Shown piece by piece: positions 34,237 to 43,084 of a stretch of 64,000 bases of DNA (position 1 is the stretch's first letter; the number at the start of each line of letters is the position of its first letter). The translations under genes and the position numbers were made by a program. The notes beneath the pieces are model-generated. The model made no database searches, was not told where the DNA came from, and worked only from the letters and a program-made list of their open reading frames with translations. This DNA comes from Gemmatimonadota bacterium (GTDB taxonomy: Bacteria; Gemmatimonadota; Gemmatimonadetes; Gemmatimonadales; GWC2-71-9). Location of the stretch: the NCBI GenBank assembly GCA_029262195.1, contig JAJCZX010000010.1:1-64000 (forward strand). Reading direction: 5' to 3'.

Positions 34237-35460
34237 TCATATCGTTAGGCGGCTGATTACCCAATCCGCGTCAATTTCCACTTCGCGGGCAACAAATACC
34301 CGGAGTTTACGTGCGTTTGCGTGGAGCTGGGGGGCTATCCCCTGAAGCCCGAGCAGTGAAGCTCCATCCGGGGACCCCAGGTTTGTGATCGATCCATCTC
34401 TGCGCAACACGGGGAGGTCGGCGGCGAGCATTGAAGCTTTTGAAGGCAGGTCGATTAGCAGTTCTCCGGCTACCAGGCCGACTTCGCCCGCCATTTCGTT
34501 CTCTGCGGCCTCGCAGCGTCCAGGATCCCCTGAAATCCAATCACCGAAACCCGAGTCAAGCCCGACTGCCGGGATTTCGACTGATCGTTTATAGAGTTTG
34601 CGTTGAGTCAGGCGTGCGCTGAGGTGATTCCCGGTGTTTCGCAGGAGGTTCATCAGGGATTCGTCCGTGCATGTGCCGATTTGGGTGGCATCAATCGAAC
34701 CTCCACGGACGGCATCACGAACCAGCCGCTTAAACATTGCGGTTGCGCTCCTGACGGCGTGGTGCCAGTAAACGTTGCGATACATCTGGTACTTGGCGAA
34801 TAACAGTGACTCCAGCGCGCTCACGCCTTTCTCGTGAATTCCGACAGTACGGCGCCCGCCTGTTTCGATCAGGGTGACCGAGTGAATCAACCGATCGACA
34901 TCTACCGTCCCGTAGGGTACGCCGCACATCCGTGCGTCTCTTGTGAGGTAGTCAATTTTGTCGAGGTCCAGTGAACCAGAAATCAAGCCGCCCAGAGATA
35001 GATCGCTTTCGCCCGCAATCAATTTGAGTATCTGCCCCCGGGCATTAGATATGCCGGTGCCTTCGAGTATCGTGCGAATCTCGGGTCGGTCAAACCAGAA
35101 TGATGCGAGCGATTCGTGATTCGGGAAACCCGCTTCTTCAAGGGAGTGGGAAAATGGGTAATGCCCGATGTCATGAAGCAAAGCAGCTATCGTCACCAGC
35201 CGCTTTTCTTCGTTCCCGGTCGTTGCCAGTTCGCCCCGTTCGGCGAGGAGACCCACCACCTTCCTGGTGAGGTGATAAGTACCGAGAGCATGTTCGAAAC
35301 GCGAGTGAGTTCCGCCGGGGTAAACTAGGAAGGCGTGGCCGAGTTGGCGGACGTAACGGAGGCGCTGAAACGGCTCACTATCGAGCAGTTTCAGCGCCTC
35401 ATCGTCCAGCCTAATGTTGTTCCAGAGAGGATCACGTATAACTTCGAAGTCACCTCCCAC
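34237..35460 (-). CDS. HD-domain phosphohydrolase (YdhJ/SAMHD1-like)
   Basis: 407 residues. Metal ligands: THSRFEHALGTYH, LLHDIGHYPFSHSLE and the Asp in GSLDLDKIDYLTRD, as in HD hydrolases related to dGTPase and SAMHD1. The N-terminal RDPLWNNIRLDDEALKLLDS and FQRLRYVRQLGHAFLVYPG are characteristic of the subgroup. Substrate could be a dNTP or another phosphoester. Its start is 7 bp after the pckA stop, so it is probably co-transcribed with pckA and with the downstream deoxyribosyltransferase-like gene. Confidence 0.85.
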   Translation of the reverse strand: MGGDFEVIRDPLWNNIRLDDEALKLLDSEPFQRLRYVRQLGHAFLVYPGGTHSRFEHALGTYHLTRKVVGLLAERGELATTGNEEKRLVTIAALLHDIGHYPFSHSLEEAGFPNHESLASFWFDRPEIRTILEGTGISNARGQILKLIAGESDLSLGGLISGSLDLDKIDYLTRDARMCGVPYGTVDVDRLIHSVTLIETGGRRTVGIHEKGVSALESLLFAKYQMYRNVYWHHAVRSATAMFKRLVRDAVRGGSIDATQIGTCTDESLMNLLRNTGNHLSARLTQRKLYKRSVEIPAVGLDSGFGDWISGDPGRCEAAENEMAGEVGLVAGELLIDLPSKASMLAADLPVLRRDGSITNLGSPDGASLLGLQGIAPQLHANARKLRVFVAREVEIDADWVISRLTI

Positions 35461-35466
35461 CAGCTA

Positions 35467-37059
35467 TTACCCTCTGGGTCCTGCGTCCTTGACCTCAGCC
35501 GGGACAAGGTCTTCGAATTTGACGAAGTTATCGCGGAACATGGCAGCGAGTTCGGCGGCCTGCTTGTCGTATGCTTCGCCATCGCTCCAGGTAAGTCTGG
35601 GGTTGAGCACTTCCGAAGGAACACCTGCCAATTTAACGGGGATTTCGAGGCCGAAGACCGGGTCGGTGCGGGTTTCGCACCTGGCGAGCGTTCCGTCCAA
35701 TGTCGCCGCCACCATGGCCCGGGTGTGGGACAATTCCATGCGGTTTCCGGTCCCGAAGGCCCCACCGGTCCAGCCGGTGTTTACGAGCCAACATTTTACC
35801 CCGTGTTTGGCGATCTTCTCACCAAGCATTTCCGCATAACGTGAGGGGTGGAGCGGCAGGAACGGCGCGCCGAAGCAGGCCGAAAAAGTGGCTTGTGGTT
35901 CGGTTACTCCGCGCTCGGTACCGGCTACTTTTGCTGTGTAACCTGATAAGAAGTGGTACATGGCCTGTTGAGCCGTGAGTCTGGCTACCGGCGGCAACAC
36001 ACCGAAGGCATCGGCTGTCAGGAACACGATGTTGTCGGGATGTCCTCCCTGACCATTGGGCTGATGGTTCGGAATGAAATGGATCGGGTATGACGCTCTC
36101 GTATTTTCGGTTATCGAGTCGTCGTCAAGGTCAATCTCTCGTGACTCGTCGTCAATTACGACATTCTCAAGCACTGTGCCGAACATGCGAGTTGTGGCAT
36201 AGATCTCGGGTTCACCTTCGCGGGAGAGTTTGATAACCTTGGCGTAACAGCCGCCTTCAAAATTAAAGACGCCGTTGTCGCTCCATCCGTGTTCGTCGTC
36301 CCCGATGAGTTTACGTGACGAATCGGCAGAGAGAGTAGTCTTGCCGGTGCCGGACAGACCAAAAAAGACGGCCGTCGAACCATCATCCCCGAGATTGGCC
36401 GAACAGTGCATCGGCAAGGTGCCGTTTTGCGGGTACAGGTAGTTCAGGACTGTAAAAATCGATTTCTTCATCTCGCCCGCGTAGCGCGTGCCGCCAATAA
36501 GGACCAATTTTTTTGCAAAACTCAGGGCGACGAAGGTGCTACTGTTGGTACCATGGCGCGCCGGGTCAGTCTGCAACTCGGGAGCGTGCAGCACAGTGAA
36601 CTCAGCTTCGAAATTTTCGAGGTCTTCGTCGGTTGGACGGATAAACATGTTGCGGACGAAGTTCGCATGCCATGCGTTGGTCGAAACGAAACGCACCGGC
36701 ACTCTACAAGTTTTGTCTGCACCGCCGAAGAGGTCCTGGACGAAAAGATCCTGGTCGGACAGGAATTCGAGCACATCCTGGTGAAGCGTTTCGAAGTGTT
36801 CTGAAGACATTCCCTGGTTGACCTTACCCCACCAGATGTGGTCTTCACTCTCTGGTTCACGTACGACGAATTTGTCGTTGGGAGAACGACCGGTGTGTGG
36901 GGTGGTGTTGCCTACGAAGGCGCCATGTTCGGTCAACTTACCTTCGCCTCGAATCACGGCCAGCTCCAGCAAACGAGCTGCTTTAAGGTTGCTTCTTACT
37001 GTTCCCTTTGGGTTCAAACCGGCAGCGATCTCGCTACCGACGGTTGCCTGGTTGGTCAT
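35467..37059 (-). CDS. pckA: Phosphoenolpyruvate carboxykinase (ATP)
   Basis: 530 residues. The kinase-specific P-loop [15 protein letters not shown], the metal-binding FEGGCYAK after [14 protein letters not shown], and [19 protein letters not shown] identify the ATP-type enzyme, which converts oxaloacetate to PEP in gluconeogenesis. Length is normal. AGGA precedes the start by about 8 nt. First gene of a unit with the HD hydrolase. Confidence 0.97.
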   Translation of the reverse strand: MTNQATVGSEIAAGLNPKGTVRSNLKAARLLELAVIRGEGKLTEHGAFVGNTTPHTGRSPNDKFVVREPESEDHIWWGKVNQGMSSEHFETLHQDVLEFLSDQDLFVQDLFGGADKTCRVPVRFVSTNAWHANFVRNMFIRPTDEDLENFEAEFTVLHAPELQTDPARHGTNSSTFVALSFAKKLVLIGGTRYAGEMKKSIFTVLNYLYPQNGTLPMHCSANLGDDGSTAVFFGLSGTGKTTLSADSSRKLIGDDEHGWSDNGVFNFEGGCYAKVIKLSREGEPEIYATTRMFGTVLENVVIDDESREIDLDDDSITENTRASYPIHFIPNHQPNGQGGHPDNIVFLTADAFGVLPPVARLTAQQAMYHFLSGYTAKVAGTERGVTEPQATFSACFGAPFLPLHPSRYAEMLGEKIAKHGVKCWLVNTGWTGGAFGTGNRMELSHTRAMVAATLDGTLARCETRTDPVFGLEIPVKLAGVPSEVLNPRLTWSDGEAYDKQAAELAAMFRDNFVKFEDLVPAEVKDAGPRG

Positions 37060-37093
37060 TTTCCGTTGTCCTCAGAAGCTTCTTATTTATGGG

Positions 37094-37130
37094 AACCACG
37101 GGCGAAATATCGACCGTGGTTTCTTTTTTT
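37094..37130 (+). terminator. Terminator-like hairpin oriented rightward upstream of pckA
   Basis: AACCACGG (37094-37101) pairs with CCGTGGTT (37114-37121), followed by TCTTTTTTT. The T-tract is on the plus strand, yet both flanking genes read leftward. It could end an antisense transcript from within pckA, or act as a leader hairpin for pckA read on the other strand, where it has no T-tract. Confidence 0.55.
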
Positions 37131-37190
37131 AATGCGGCGGGGCCGCCAAAATTGTTATGGGGTAAAGATAATCGATTGGGCGCCGGAGGC

Positions 37191-37802
37191 CTATGAGCTC
37201 CGGTTTTCTTGATCGAGGGCGTCTATCATGGACACTCGTCGTTGGTGCCGCCCGCCGCCGAAATCGGTTTCCAGGAAGGCTTCGACGATTTGAGTGGCCA
37301 ACCCAGGGCCAATGAGGCTTCCGCCGAGAGTGAGCATGTTGGCGTTGTTGTGTTCCCTGGCGTTTCGGGCGGTGGTGATGTCATAACAGAGCGCTGCTCT
37401 GACTCCTGCTATTTTGTTGCCCACCATGGAGCTGCCGATCCCGGCCCCGTCAATCATTATTCCGGCCTGGGCGTCGCCCGATACGAGTGTGTCAGCGACT
37501 CTGGCTGCGTAAACCGGGTAATCAACTGCATCGGTGCCATCGCAACCGACGTCTCTCACTTCGAAGCCGATCTCTTTGATTTTTGGTTTTAAAGCTTCTT
37601 TGAGGACGAAACCGCCGTGGTCTGAGCCAACGACGACGGTACCCCTTCGGCGGGCCGTCTTTTTATCTTCGGTAATAGCGACTCCGAGTTTTCTTGCGAG
37701 ATCCCTGGCGGCGGGTGTAACTATTTGACCCGGCTCCACCTCAATCGGCCGTCCCTTTGAGTGGGCCGCCCTGATCTGCGCCTCGGAAATGAGTTTGCTC
37801 AT
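37191..37802 (-). CDS. rpiB: Ribose 5-phosphate isomerase B with N-terminal extension
   Basis: From ATG 37802, overlapping the preceding stop (ATGA), 203 residues. Residues about 55-185 are RpiB/LacB: VVVGSDHGGFVLKEALK, VGCDGTDAVDYP, DAQAGIMIDGAGIGSSM, and AREHNNANMLTLGG. The active-site Cys in the family motif GTGIG-type loop appears as GAGIG with no adjacent Cys, a small deviation. The first 50 residues (SEAQIRAAHSKGRPIEVEPG, then VTPAARDLARKLGV) are an extension not found in ordinary RpiB of about 150 residues; similar segments precede some microcompartment-associated enzymes. Catalyses ribose-5-P/ribulose-5-P interconversion. Confidence 0.88.
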   Translation of the reverse strand: MSKLISEAQIRAAHSKGRPIEVEPGQIVTPAARDLARKLGVAITEDKKTARRRGTVVVGSDHGGFVLKEALKPKIKEIGFEVRDVGCDGTDAVDYPVYAARVADTLVSGDAQAGIMIDGAGIGSSMVGNKIAGVRAALCYDITTARNAREHNNANMLTLGGSLIGPGLATQIVEAFLETDFGGGRHQRRVSMIDALDQENRSS

Positions 37803-38458
37803 CTTGCCGGTGGCGCAAGTGAAGGAACGGTATCGTAAAGCGTCTGGACGGTGTTCTTGTCGGCCTGCGACGGCGACCGAACCGTAGGGTTGGTGAACAT
37901 CAGGTCGTCGGGGTCGGGCGAGTGACCAAGTAAGCCCAGAGTGTGACCAATCTCGTGAGCCGTAACCCGCGAGAGACAGTTGGCGATGTCGGTAGCTGCC
38001 GCGCCAACCGACCAAAATACTGTGGTTGTGATCGCGCCTTCGATGGCATCTCCAACAACCGTCCCATTGGTTTCTCCGAAACAAGCCCTTACCGGTGGAT
38101 CGCTGGTAAGCGGAGACGGTGGCGGGGTGCCGCCACCCAGCAGGACAATGACGTCGGCTTGCGTCGAATCATCCACAACGGTGCCGGACCACTCTCCATA
38201 CAGGAACTGCCGCTCCCAGAGGTCGAGAGAGGCCGCGACGTATGACGGGAGGGCACCGCGTTCTTCGACCCAGAATCGGACCGGAGAGCGGTCATGGGGC
38301 CACCGAAAAACCTCGCCAAAACCATCAGCGAACTGATAGGTCGCGGCCCGGGCCGGAACCTGAGGGTCTGAACATCCGGCGGCGCCAAAAGCCAGTGCCA
38401 GAACCACGGGGACAGCGCCTCGAAGACGCCGTGGCGTCGGAGAGTATTTAGTTGCCAT
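37799..38458 (-). CDS. Metzincin-type (matrixin-like) zinc protease, lipoprotein
   Basis: ATG 38458 gives 219 residues with a lipoprotein signal (VPVVLALAFGAAGC). HEIGHTLGLLGH is the full HExxHxxGxxH metzincin zinc site, and DDLMFTNP supplies the Met-turn. Small archaemetzincin/matrixin-like proteases like this are secreted or anchored in the periplasm. The gene overlaps the upstream outer membrane protein gene by 11 bp and rpiB by 4 bp. Confidence 0.82.
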   Translation of the reverse strand: MATKYSPTPRRLRGAVPVVLALAFGAAGCSDPQVPARAATYQFADGFGEVFRWPHDRSPVRFWVEERGALPSYVAASLDLWERQFLYGEWSGTVVDDSTQADVIVLLGGGTPPPSPLTSDPPVRACFGETNGTVVGDAIEGAITTTVFWSVGAAATDIANCLSRVTAHEIGHTLGLLGHSPDPDDLMFTNPTVRSPSQADKNTVQTLYDTVPSLAPPAR

Positions 38459-39074
38459 TTTTGATTCCAAGCTGGAGCAACAGAGTGATTCGATGGACGA
38501 TCTGGTCTCCGCCGAAACCTTCCAGGCGAAGGGCGGAAGTATTGAATCTGTGGAGGTCCCAGGCAAGATCAAGTGAAAGGCCGTTGGTAAAACCGGGGGT
38601 GTATGTCAGGCCGAGGCCTGCCGCAGCGAGAACCGGAGAACCGTCCCTGAACGGGGTTCCGACGGTCTCCTCTGGATCGTAGATAAGTGCGCCGATCATT
38701 CCGCGAATCGCGGTTGGCCCGATAAACGGTCGCTTCAGTCCTACCGATGGAAACCAAACGTTGATTGAAGTGATTTCTGTTGACCCGCCGCCGCCGTCTC
38801 GTGTGAGCGTATTTCGCGAAAGAGAGAGTCCCAGTTGAAGGGTGTTGGCGCTGTCCAGTTGGGTACCAACCCGAAACGACGCAGCAAACCCGGGGTCTAC
38901 ACCCACATCAATCGGTGTGACGATTGAGTCGCGGACCAGTCTGGTCGAAGCTGTGACTCCGCCTCCGACCTCAACCATGAGTTGTGCATGAGCCGGTTGC
39001 ACAAGTAGCAACAGCGCCACAGTTGCGCCAATGCCGCCGGGGATTCTAAAAACTTTGGCCAAGACAGTTTTCAT
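38448..39074 (-). CDS. Outer membrane beta-barrel-like protein, unknown function
   Basis: 208 residues with a Sec signal peptide ending VQPAHA-Q. The mature part alternates short beta strands with Gly-rich turns (VEVGGGVTAST; LQLGLSLSRNTL; LAAAGLGLTYTPG; RITLLLQLGI) and lacks helices, like small outer membrane barrels. No named family. It follows surE by 3 bp and overlaps the metzincin gene, so the three envelope proteins are probably expressed together. Confidence 0.65.
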   Translation of the reverse strand: MKTVLAKVFRIPGGIGATVALLLLVQPAHAQLMVEVGGGVTASTRLVRDSIVTPIDVGVDPGFAASFRVGTQLDSANTLQLGLSLSRNTLTRDGGGGSTEITSINVWFPSVGLKRPFIGPTAIRGMIGALIYDPEETVGTPFRDGSPVLAAAGLGLTYTPGFTNGLSLDLAWDLHRFNTSALRLEGFGGDQIVHRITLLLQLGIKNGN

Positions 39075-39077
39075 AAG

Positions 39078-39932
39078 TTACCGGTCACCAAGGTATTGGA
39101 TGGATTCCATTAAATCTAGCGCTGTTTGATTGACGACGAGTGGTGTAACTGTGACGTAGCGGCGCGCGAGGGCGTGGATGTCGGTTCCTTCCTCATCGTC
39201 GTCTTTTTCCACCCAGGTATCCCAGAAGTAAGTCGATCCCAGGGGGCGGGTACGGCGTTCATAATGTTGCACTCCTGAACGGTGCCCTGCGGGAATGACC
39301 ACCGTTCCCATGATTCCCCGGGTGGGGTTCCTCGGGACGTTCACGTTGAGAAACAAACCGCGGTTCAATTCCCCGCGCTCGTGCAGTTGTTCGACAATCC
39401 CCCTGATGATCATAGCAGCTGCGTCATATTCCGCGGCAGGTCCGTTGCTTCCGCCATCCTGCAGCGATGTCGCCAGGGAAGTGATTCCGTCGAGGGCCCC
39501 TTCCCGTGCGGCCCCCACAGTTCCAGAAACCCATGTACCCGAAGCCAGGTTGGGGCTGGTGTTAATACCAGAGATTACCACATCCGGACGGGATTCCACC
39601 AATTCGTCCAGTGCAACGCGGACAACGGACGCCGGTGCTGCGGTGATGGCATACCACTTCAGCGTGTCGCTTTCGTGCACTGTCGTGACCATAAGCGGCT
39701 CGCGATAGGTGATGCTGTGACCGGCTCCGCTTTGCTGAACAGCCGGTGCTGCCACGACGATGTTGGCGATAGGCTGGAATGCGCGCACCAGGGCGGCAAG
39801 GCCGGGGGCCTGAAACCCGTCATCGTTTGAAATGAGGATGCTCAGCTTGTCCTGTGCCTGGAGGGCCCCCGTTGGCAACAGGCTGGCAAAGAAAACTAGG
39901 GTAGCTGGGAAAAAGCCCGTTGGACGTTTCAA
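39078..39932 (-). CDS. surE: SurE-family 5'-nucleotidase with a signal peptide
   Basis: 284 residues. The SurE active site is present: SILISNDDGFQAPG (metal Asp pair), AAPAVQQSGAGHSIT, VISGINTSPNLASG and SGTVGAAREGAL. Unlike cytoplasmic SurE it starts with MKRPTGFFPATLVFFASLLP and a cleavage-like ALQAQ, so it is predicted to be exported. It would dephosphorylate nucleotides in the periplasm, perhaps for phosphate or nucleoside scavenging. In a leftward group with envelope proteins. Confidence 0.87.
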   Translation of the reverse strand: MKRPTGFFPATLVFFASLLPTGALQAQDKLSILISNDDGFQAPGLAALVRAFQPIANIVVAAPAVQQSGAGHSITYREPLMVTTVHESDTLKWYAITAAPASVVRVALDELVESRPDVVISGINTSPNLASGTWVSGTVGAAREGALDGITSLATSLQDGGSNGPAAEYDAAAMIIRGIVEQLHERGELNRGLFLNVNVPRNPTRGIMGTVVIPAGHRSGVQHYERRTRPLGSTYFWDTWVEKDDDEEGTDIHALARRYVTVTPLVVNQTALDLMESIQYLGDR

Positions 39933-39983
39933 ACTGTAACTCCCGGAAATGGTGTGGGTTGTCAGAGAAACGAATTTACCCGC

Positions 39984-40838
39984 TTAGCCCTTGTTGAAAA
40001 ACCTCGTGAACAAAGACGGCCTTGAACTTCGTGGGACCGGAGGCTCAGCAGTGTACCCCAAACGGCTTTCTGCGTCTGCGGCGCGGCGTTCGATGTCCAA
40101 TTTGGATTTTCGCAATCTCTCCACGAGGTCACGTTCCCTGGCGAGCTCTTCTTTGAGAGCGCTTAATTCGTCCACAGTACCCTCGTCCTCCTCGGAAGGT
40201 GCATCGCCGGAGGGAGTTTGGGGGGAGGAGGGAGGTGAGTCCTTTGATTTCCCTCTCAATGTTTCAGCCGCAACCGTTTCGGGGGTCGCGGTCTCGACCG
40301 ATGATTTCTCGGCTTCAACCTGTGCGCTTCCGGGCTCGTCCAGCGGTGCGGGCGAGGGCTGTGAGATCGGCTCTGTGGTGGTGCTCGGAAGCGTCCGGTT
40401 CGCCTGGTCGGCTAACTGCTTGGCCAGGTTGCCAATCATGACTCCCTGTCTATCAATAGTTTCGCCCAGTCGGACTATTTCGCGGGCCATTTGCCACATG
40501 GCGTCTCTGCGGTCCTGTTCTCCTTCGAGATAACGAGAAACCGGTTCTTCTCCGCCGTCTGTGCTGGCGCCAAAACCGAGCACCGGTTCGGCTTCAACCG
40601 ATTCGGCGGTGGCAAGGGAGAGTGCCGACTCAATTTCTTCTTTGCTCTTACCGTTTGCATAGCCCGACGCGATATGCCGAAAAACCGGCACTGCGTTTAC
40701 GGGATACCTACGTCTGCGTCCCATTCCAACGGTGGGCAGGTAGGCCGAGAATAAATCCCGGTAGTACCTGACCGTTGACTCAGGAAGCTTGAGCTCCTGT
40801 GAGATCTGCCGTAGCGTAAGAAGTGTTTCGTCGGACAT
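39984..40838 (-). CDS. MerR-like regulator with long disordered and coiled-coil C-terminus
   Basis: From ATG 40838 (MSDETLLTLRQISQEL) 284 residues. Residues 5-70 are a MerR-type winged helix (LRQISQELKLPESTVRYYRD; RRRRYPVNAVPVFRHIASG). The middle (about 130-215) is Ser/Pro/Glu-rich and probably disordered; residues 215-260 are a coiled coil (ELSALKEELARERDLVERLR); it ends in an aromatic basic motif SLFTRFFNKG. MerR proteins act as dimers at promoters; the tail is atypical and may bind a partner. First of the surE-to-rpiB group. Confidence 0.7.
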   Translation of the reverse strand: MSDETLLTLRQISQELKLPESTVRYYRDLFSAYLPTVGMGRRRRYPVNAVPVFRHIASGYANGKSKEEIESALSLATAESVEAEPVLGFGASTDGGEEPVSRYLEGEQDRRDAMWQMAREIVRLGETIDRQGVMIGNLAKQLADQANRTLPSTTTEPISQPSPAPLDEPGSAQVEAEKSSVETATPETVAAETLRGKSKDSPPSSPQTPSGDAPSEEDEGTVDELSALKEELARERDLVERLRKSKLDIERRAADAESRLGYTAEPPVPRSSRPSLFTRFFNKG

Positions 40839-40985
40839 GAACCAAGGTATATGCAAACACAGTGCCAGGGTAGAGTCTCTGTGGTTGCGTTTCTGCTACA
40901 GACGTCTAATCACCATAAAAAATACGAGATACCATAGCTTGCGGTTCGCATTCAATAGTTCGCGTTTCGTTGTGCTTATCCGAGT

Positions 40986-42230
40986 TTACCTTTGCGGTCT
41001 GAGCCAATTTGCCGGATCAAGCGGTATCGTTCCTTCTCCACGAATCTGGAACTCGACGTGCGGGCCCCAGGCCGAAAGCGAACCTCCAGAGAGCCCCACC
41101 TGTTCTCCTGCGGCGACGAATTGTCCCTCCCTCACGTCGATACGAGAAAGGAAGAGATAAAGCGTCCGGAACCCGCCTCCGTGGCCAATCCAGACGCTAG
41201 GCCCGTATGTGCCCACCGGCATGGCTATTTCAATTCTTCCACCAGCTACCGCTTTTACGGGTGTGCCCTCGGCGACCCTGATCCCGATGCCCCGTTGATC
41301 GATAACCGTGTTGTTTGGCATTCTGACCCGACCGAATCCGTGAACCAGAGGTCCGTTGACCGGCCAGGGAAGACTACCAATGTCGTCGGCGGTGATTGTA
41401 GCGACTGTGGGTACGGATCCATCTGCTTCGGCTGCATTACGTGCTCGCTCCAATCGGGCCAGCTCGGTTTGCAACTGTCGTTCGTTCTGGTCAATCGTTT
41501 CAATTTGCTGTTCAGTCTCACGTTGTGTGCGCTGAGTATTGGCCAGGGTGCGTTCCCGTCGACTCTGCAGTCGGCGGAACTCGCTCAACTCCGCGCCCCG
41601 ATCGCTTCTTCTCCGTTGCATGGCCGCATTGACCGAGACCAACTCGTTGCGGCGTGCGGCGATCCGGTCCCTGAGTGATTCGAGGTCCGCCGTGAGGGCT
41701 TTGTCCTGCCGTCCTACCAGGTAGAGGTATTTGTACCTGTTGATGAGGTCCCCGAAACTCTCTGCGGCGAGCAGGACCTGAAATGCCCACAGTGAACCCC
41801 TTTTATAAATGTCGGCCAACCTGCGATCGAGCACTGCCTTTTTCTCTTCCAGGGCATCCTGGGCTAGGATGAGATCAAGTGTGATTGTGTCGAGAGCCAG
41901 CCCCATAACGTTGATTTGCCGATCAATCTCATTCACCATACGCCCGGTGGCGTTTTTTCGTTGCTCTATGTTCTCGAGTTCGGCGGTTATTTCGTGGACC
42001 CTGCCGCGCAATCGGTTGGCGACGGTCTCAAGGTTTTGCCGCTGGTTTCGAAGCTCGGCTAACCGGTCCTCATTTTCCCTCAGCTGTTGGCCGATGTTTT
42101 CCTGAGCCAGCGACAGCTCGGGGTTGGTGACCGAGGCCATCGCGACGAGGGCCGTTATGACCAAAGAGCGAACCCAAAAGTTTGCGATGGGGGCTGGACC
42201 GCCCGGCCTACGAGGGGAAGCGGTGATCAT
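40986..42230 (-). CDS. envC: EnvC-like murein hydrolase activator
   Basis: 414 residues with an N-terminal hydrophobic signal and a long coiled coil (about 45-265; for example LRENEDRLAELRNQRQNLE), then a LytM domain (about 290-410). The zinc ligands of active M23 peptidases are lost (DQRGIGIRVAEG in place of the H-x3-D box), as in EnvC, which activates amidases instead of cutting peptidoglycan. Its start overlaps ftsX by 4 bp, in the functional order ftsE-ftsX-envC. Confidence 0.9.
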   Translation of the reverse strand: MITASPRRPGGPAPIANFWVRSLVITALVAMASVTNPELSLAQENIGQQLRENEDRLAELRNQRQNLETVANRLRGRVHEITAELENIEQRKNATGRMVNEIDRQINVMGLALDTITLDLILAQDALEEKKAVLDRRLADIYKRGSLWAFQVLLAAESFGDLINRYKYLYLVGRQDKALTADLESLRDRIAARRNELVSVNAAMQRRRSDRGAELSEFRRLQSRRERTLANTQRTQRETEQQIETIDQNERQLQTELARLERARNAAEADGSVPTVATITADDIGSLPWPVNGPLVHGFGRVRMPNNTVIDQRGIGIRVAEGTPVKAVAGGRIEIAMPVGTYGPSVWIGHGGGFRTLYLFLSRIDVREGQFVAAGEQVGLSGGSLSAWGPHVEFQIRGEGTIPLDPANWLRPQR

Positions 42231-43084
42231 ACTGCCCTGAGGTGTCTCCTGACGCTGAAAACGCTGGCGAAAAAGCCGAGCAAAATGCCGAATGCTACGA
42301 TTAGGAGGATGTGTTCGGTGCCGAAAAAGCTGGCCTGCAAAAGGGTCCGGTTGACCAGTTCAAAAACTGCGTAGTTCAACCCTACTGCCGCAACGCCACC
42401 GAGTGCACCTTTGACCACGCCCTCCAGCAGGAACGGCATTCGAATGAAACTATCGGTCGCCCCGACCAGCCTCATGATGCCAATTTCGCGGGCCCGCTGG
42501 ATGATGGTCATGCGGATCGTGGTGCCGATGATCATTATGGATGCCAGGGCGAAGGCGGCGCCCACCACCAAACCGATAATCGCGGCGATATTGCGAACCC
42601 GGTCGAGGGTAGCGATCCAATCGTCGCCGAATTGAATGTCTTCCGCAAAGCGGAAGCCTGACACGCGATCGGCGACGGCTCGCACGCTCTCTTCGTTCCG
42701 GAACCCGGGTTTGAGCTTTATTCCAAGGGAAGAAGGCAGAGGGTTGGTTGCAAGATCGCTGTAAAGACCCTGAAACTCGGTCAGCTGTTCCCTCGCTTCG
42801 ACCAGAGCTTCGTCTGCGGAAACGAAATCGACCGATTCCACCTCTGGGAAGGTCAAGATGTCATCATATGCGGCCAGGGCAACCGTCTCAGGCGTGCCGC
42901 GGGTGAGGTAGACAACTACTTCAACACGTTCGCCTACCTCTTCCAATGCTTCTTTGAAGTTCAAGGCCACCAATCCGAACAACCCCACGACGAAGAGGGC
43001 AAAACCTATGGTGATAATCGAAAGGATCGAAAGCGATGGGGCACGACGGAAAGAGAGAAAGGCCTCGCGAATTACCAGGCTCAC
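42227..43084 (-). CDS. ftsX: Cell division ABC transporter permease FtsX
   Basis: 285 residues: N-terminal helix, a periplasmic domain of about 130 residues, then three C-terminal helices (IAAIIGLVVGAAFALASIMI; GVVKGALGGVAAVGLNYAVF; HILLIVAFGILLGFFASVF), with the MRLVGATDSFIRMPFLLEG motif that contacts FtsE. It transmits FtsE ATPase cycles to EnvC in the periplasm. The GTG start overlaps the ftsE stop. Confidence 0.93.
   Translation of the reverse strand: MSLVIREAFLSFRRAPSLSILSIITIGFALFVVGLFGLVALNFKEALEEVGERVEVVVYLTRGTPETVALAAYDDILTFPEVESVDFVSADEALVEAREQLTEFQGLYSDLATNPLPSSLGIKLKPGFRNEESVRAVADRVSGFRFAEDIQFGDDWIATLDRVRNIAAIIGLVVGAAFALASIMIIGTTIRMTIIQRAREIGIMRLVGATDSFIRMPFLLEGVVKGALGGVAAVGLNYAVFELVNRTLLQASFFGTEHILLIVAFGILLGFFASVFSVRRHLRAV

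Noticed and set aside
35325..35400. Sequence resembling the 5' half of a tRNA-Leu/Ser on the plus strand (GGCGTGGCCGAGTTGGC)
   Set aside because: It encodes RYVRQLGHAF of the HD hydrolase on the minus strand, and no matching 3' acceptor or T arm follows.
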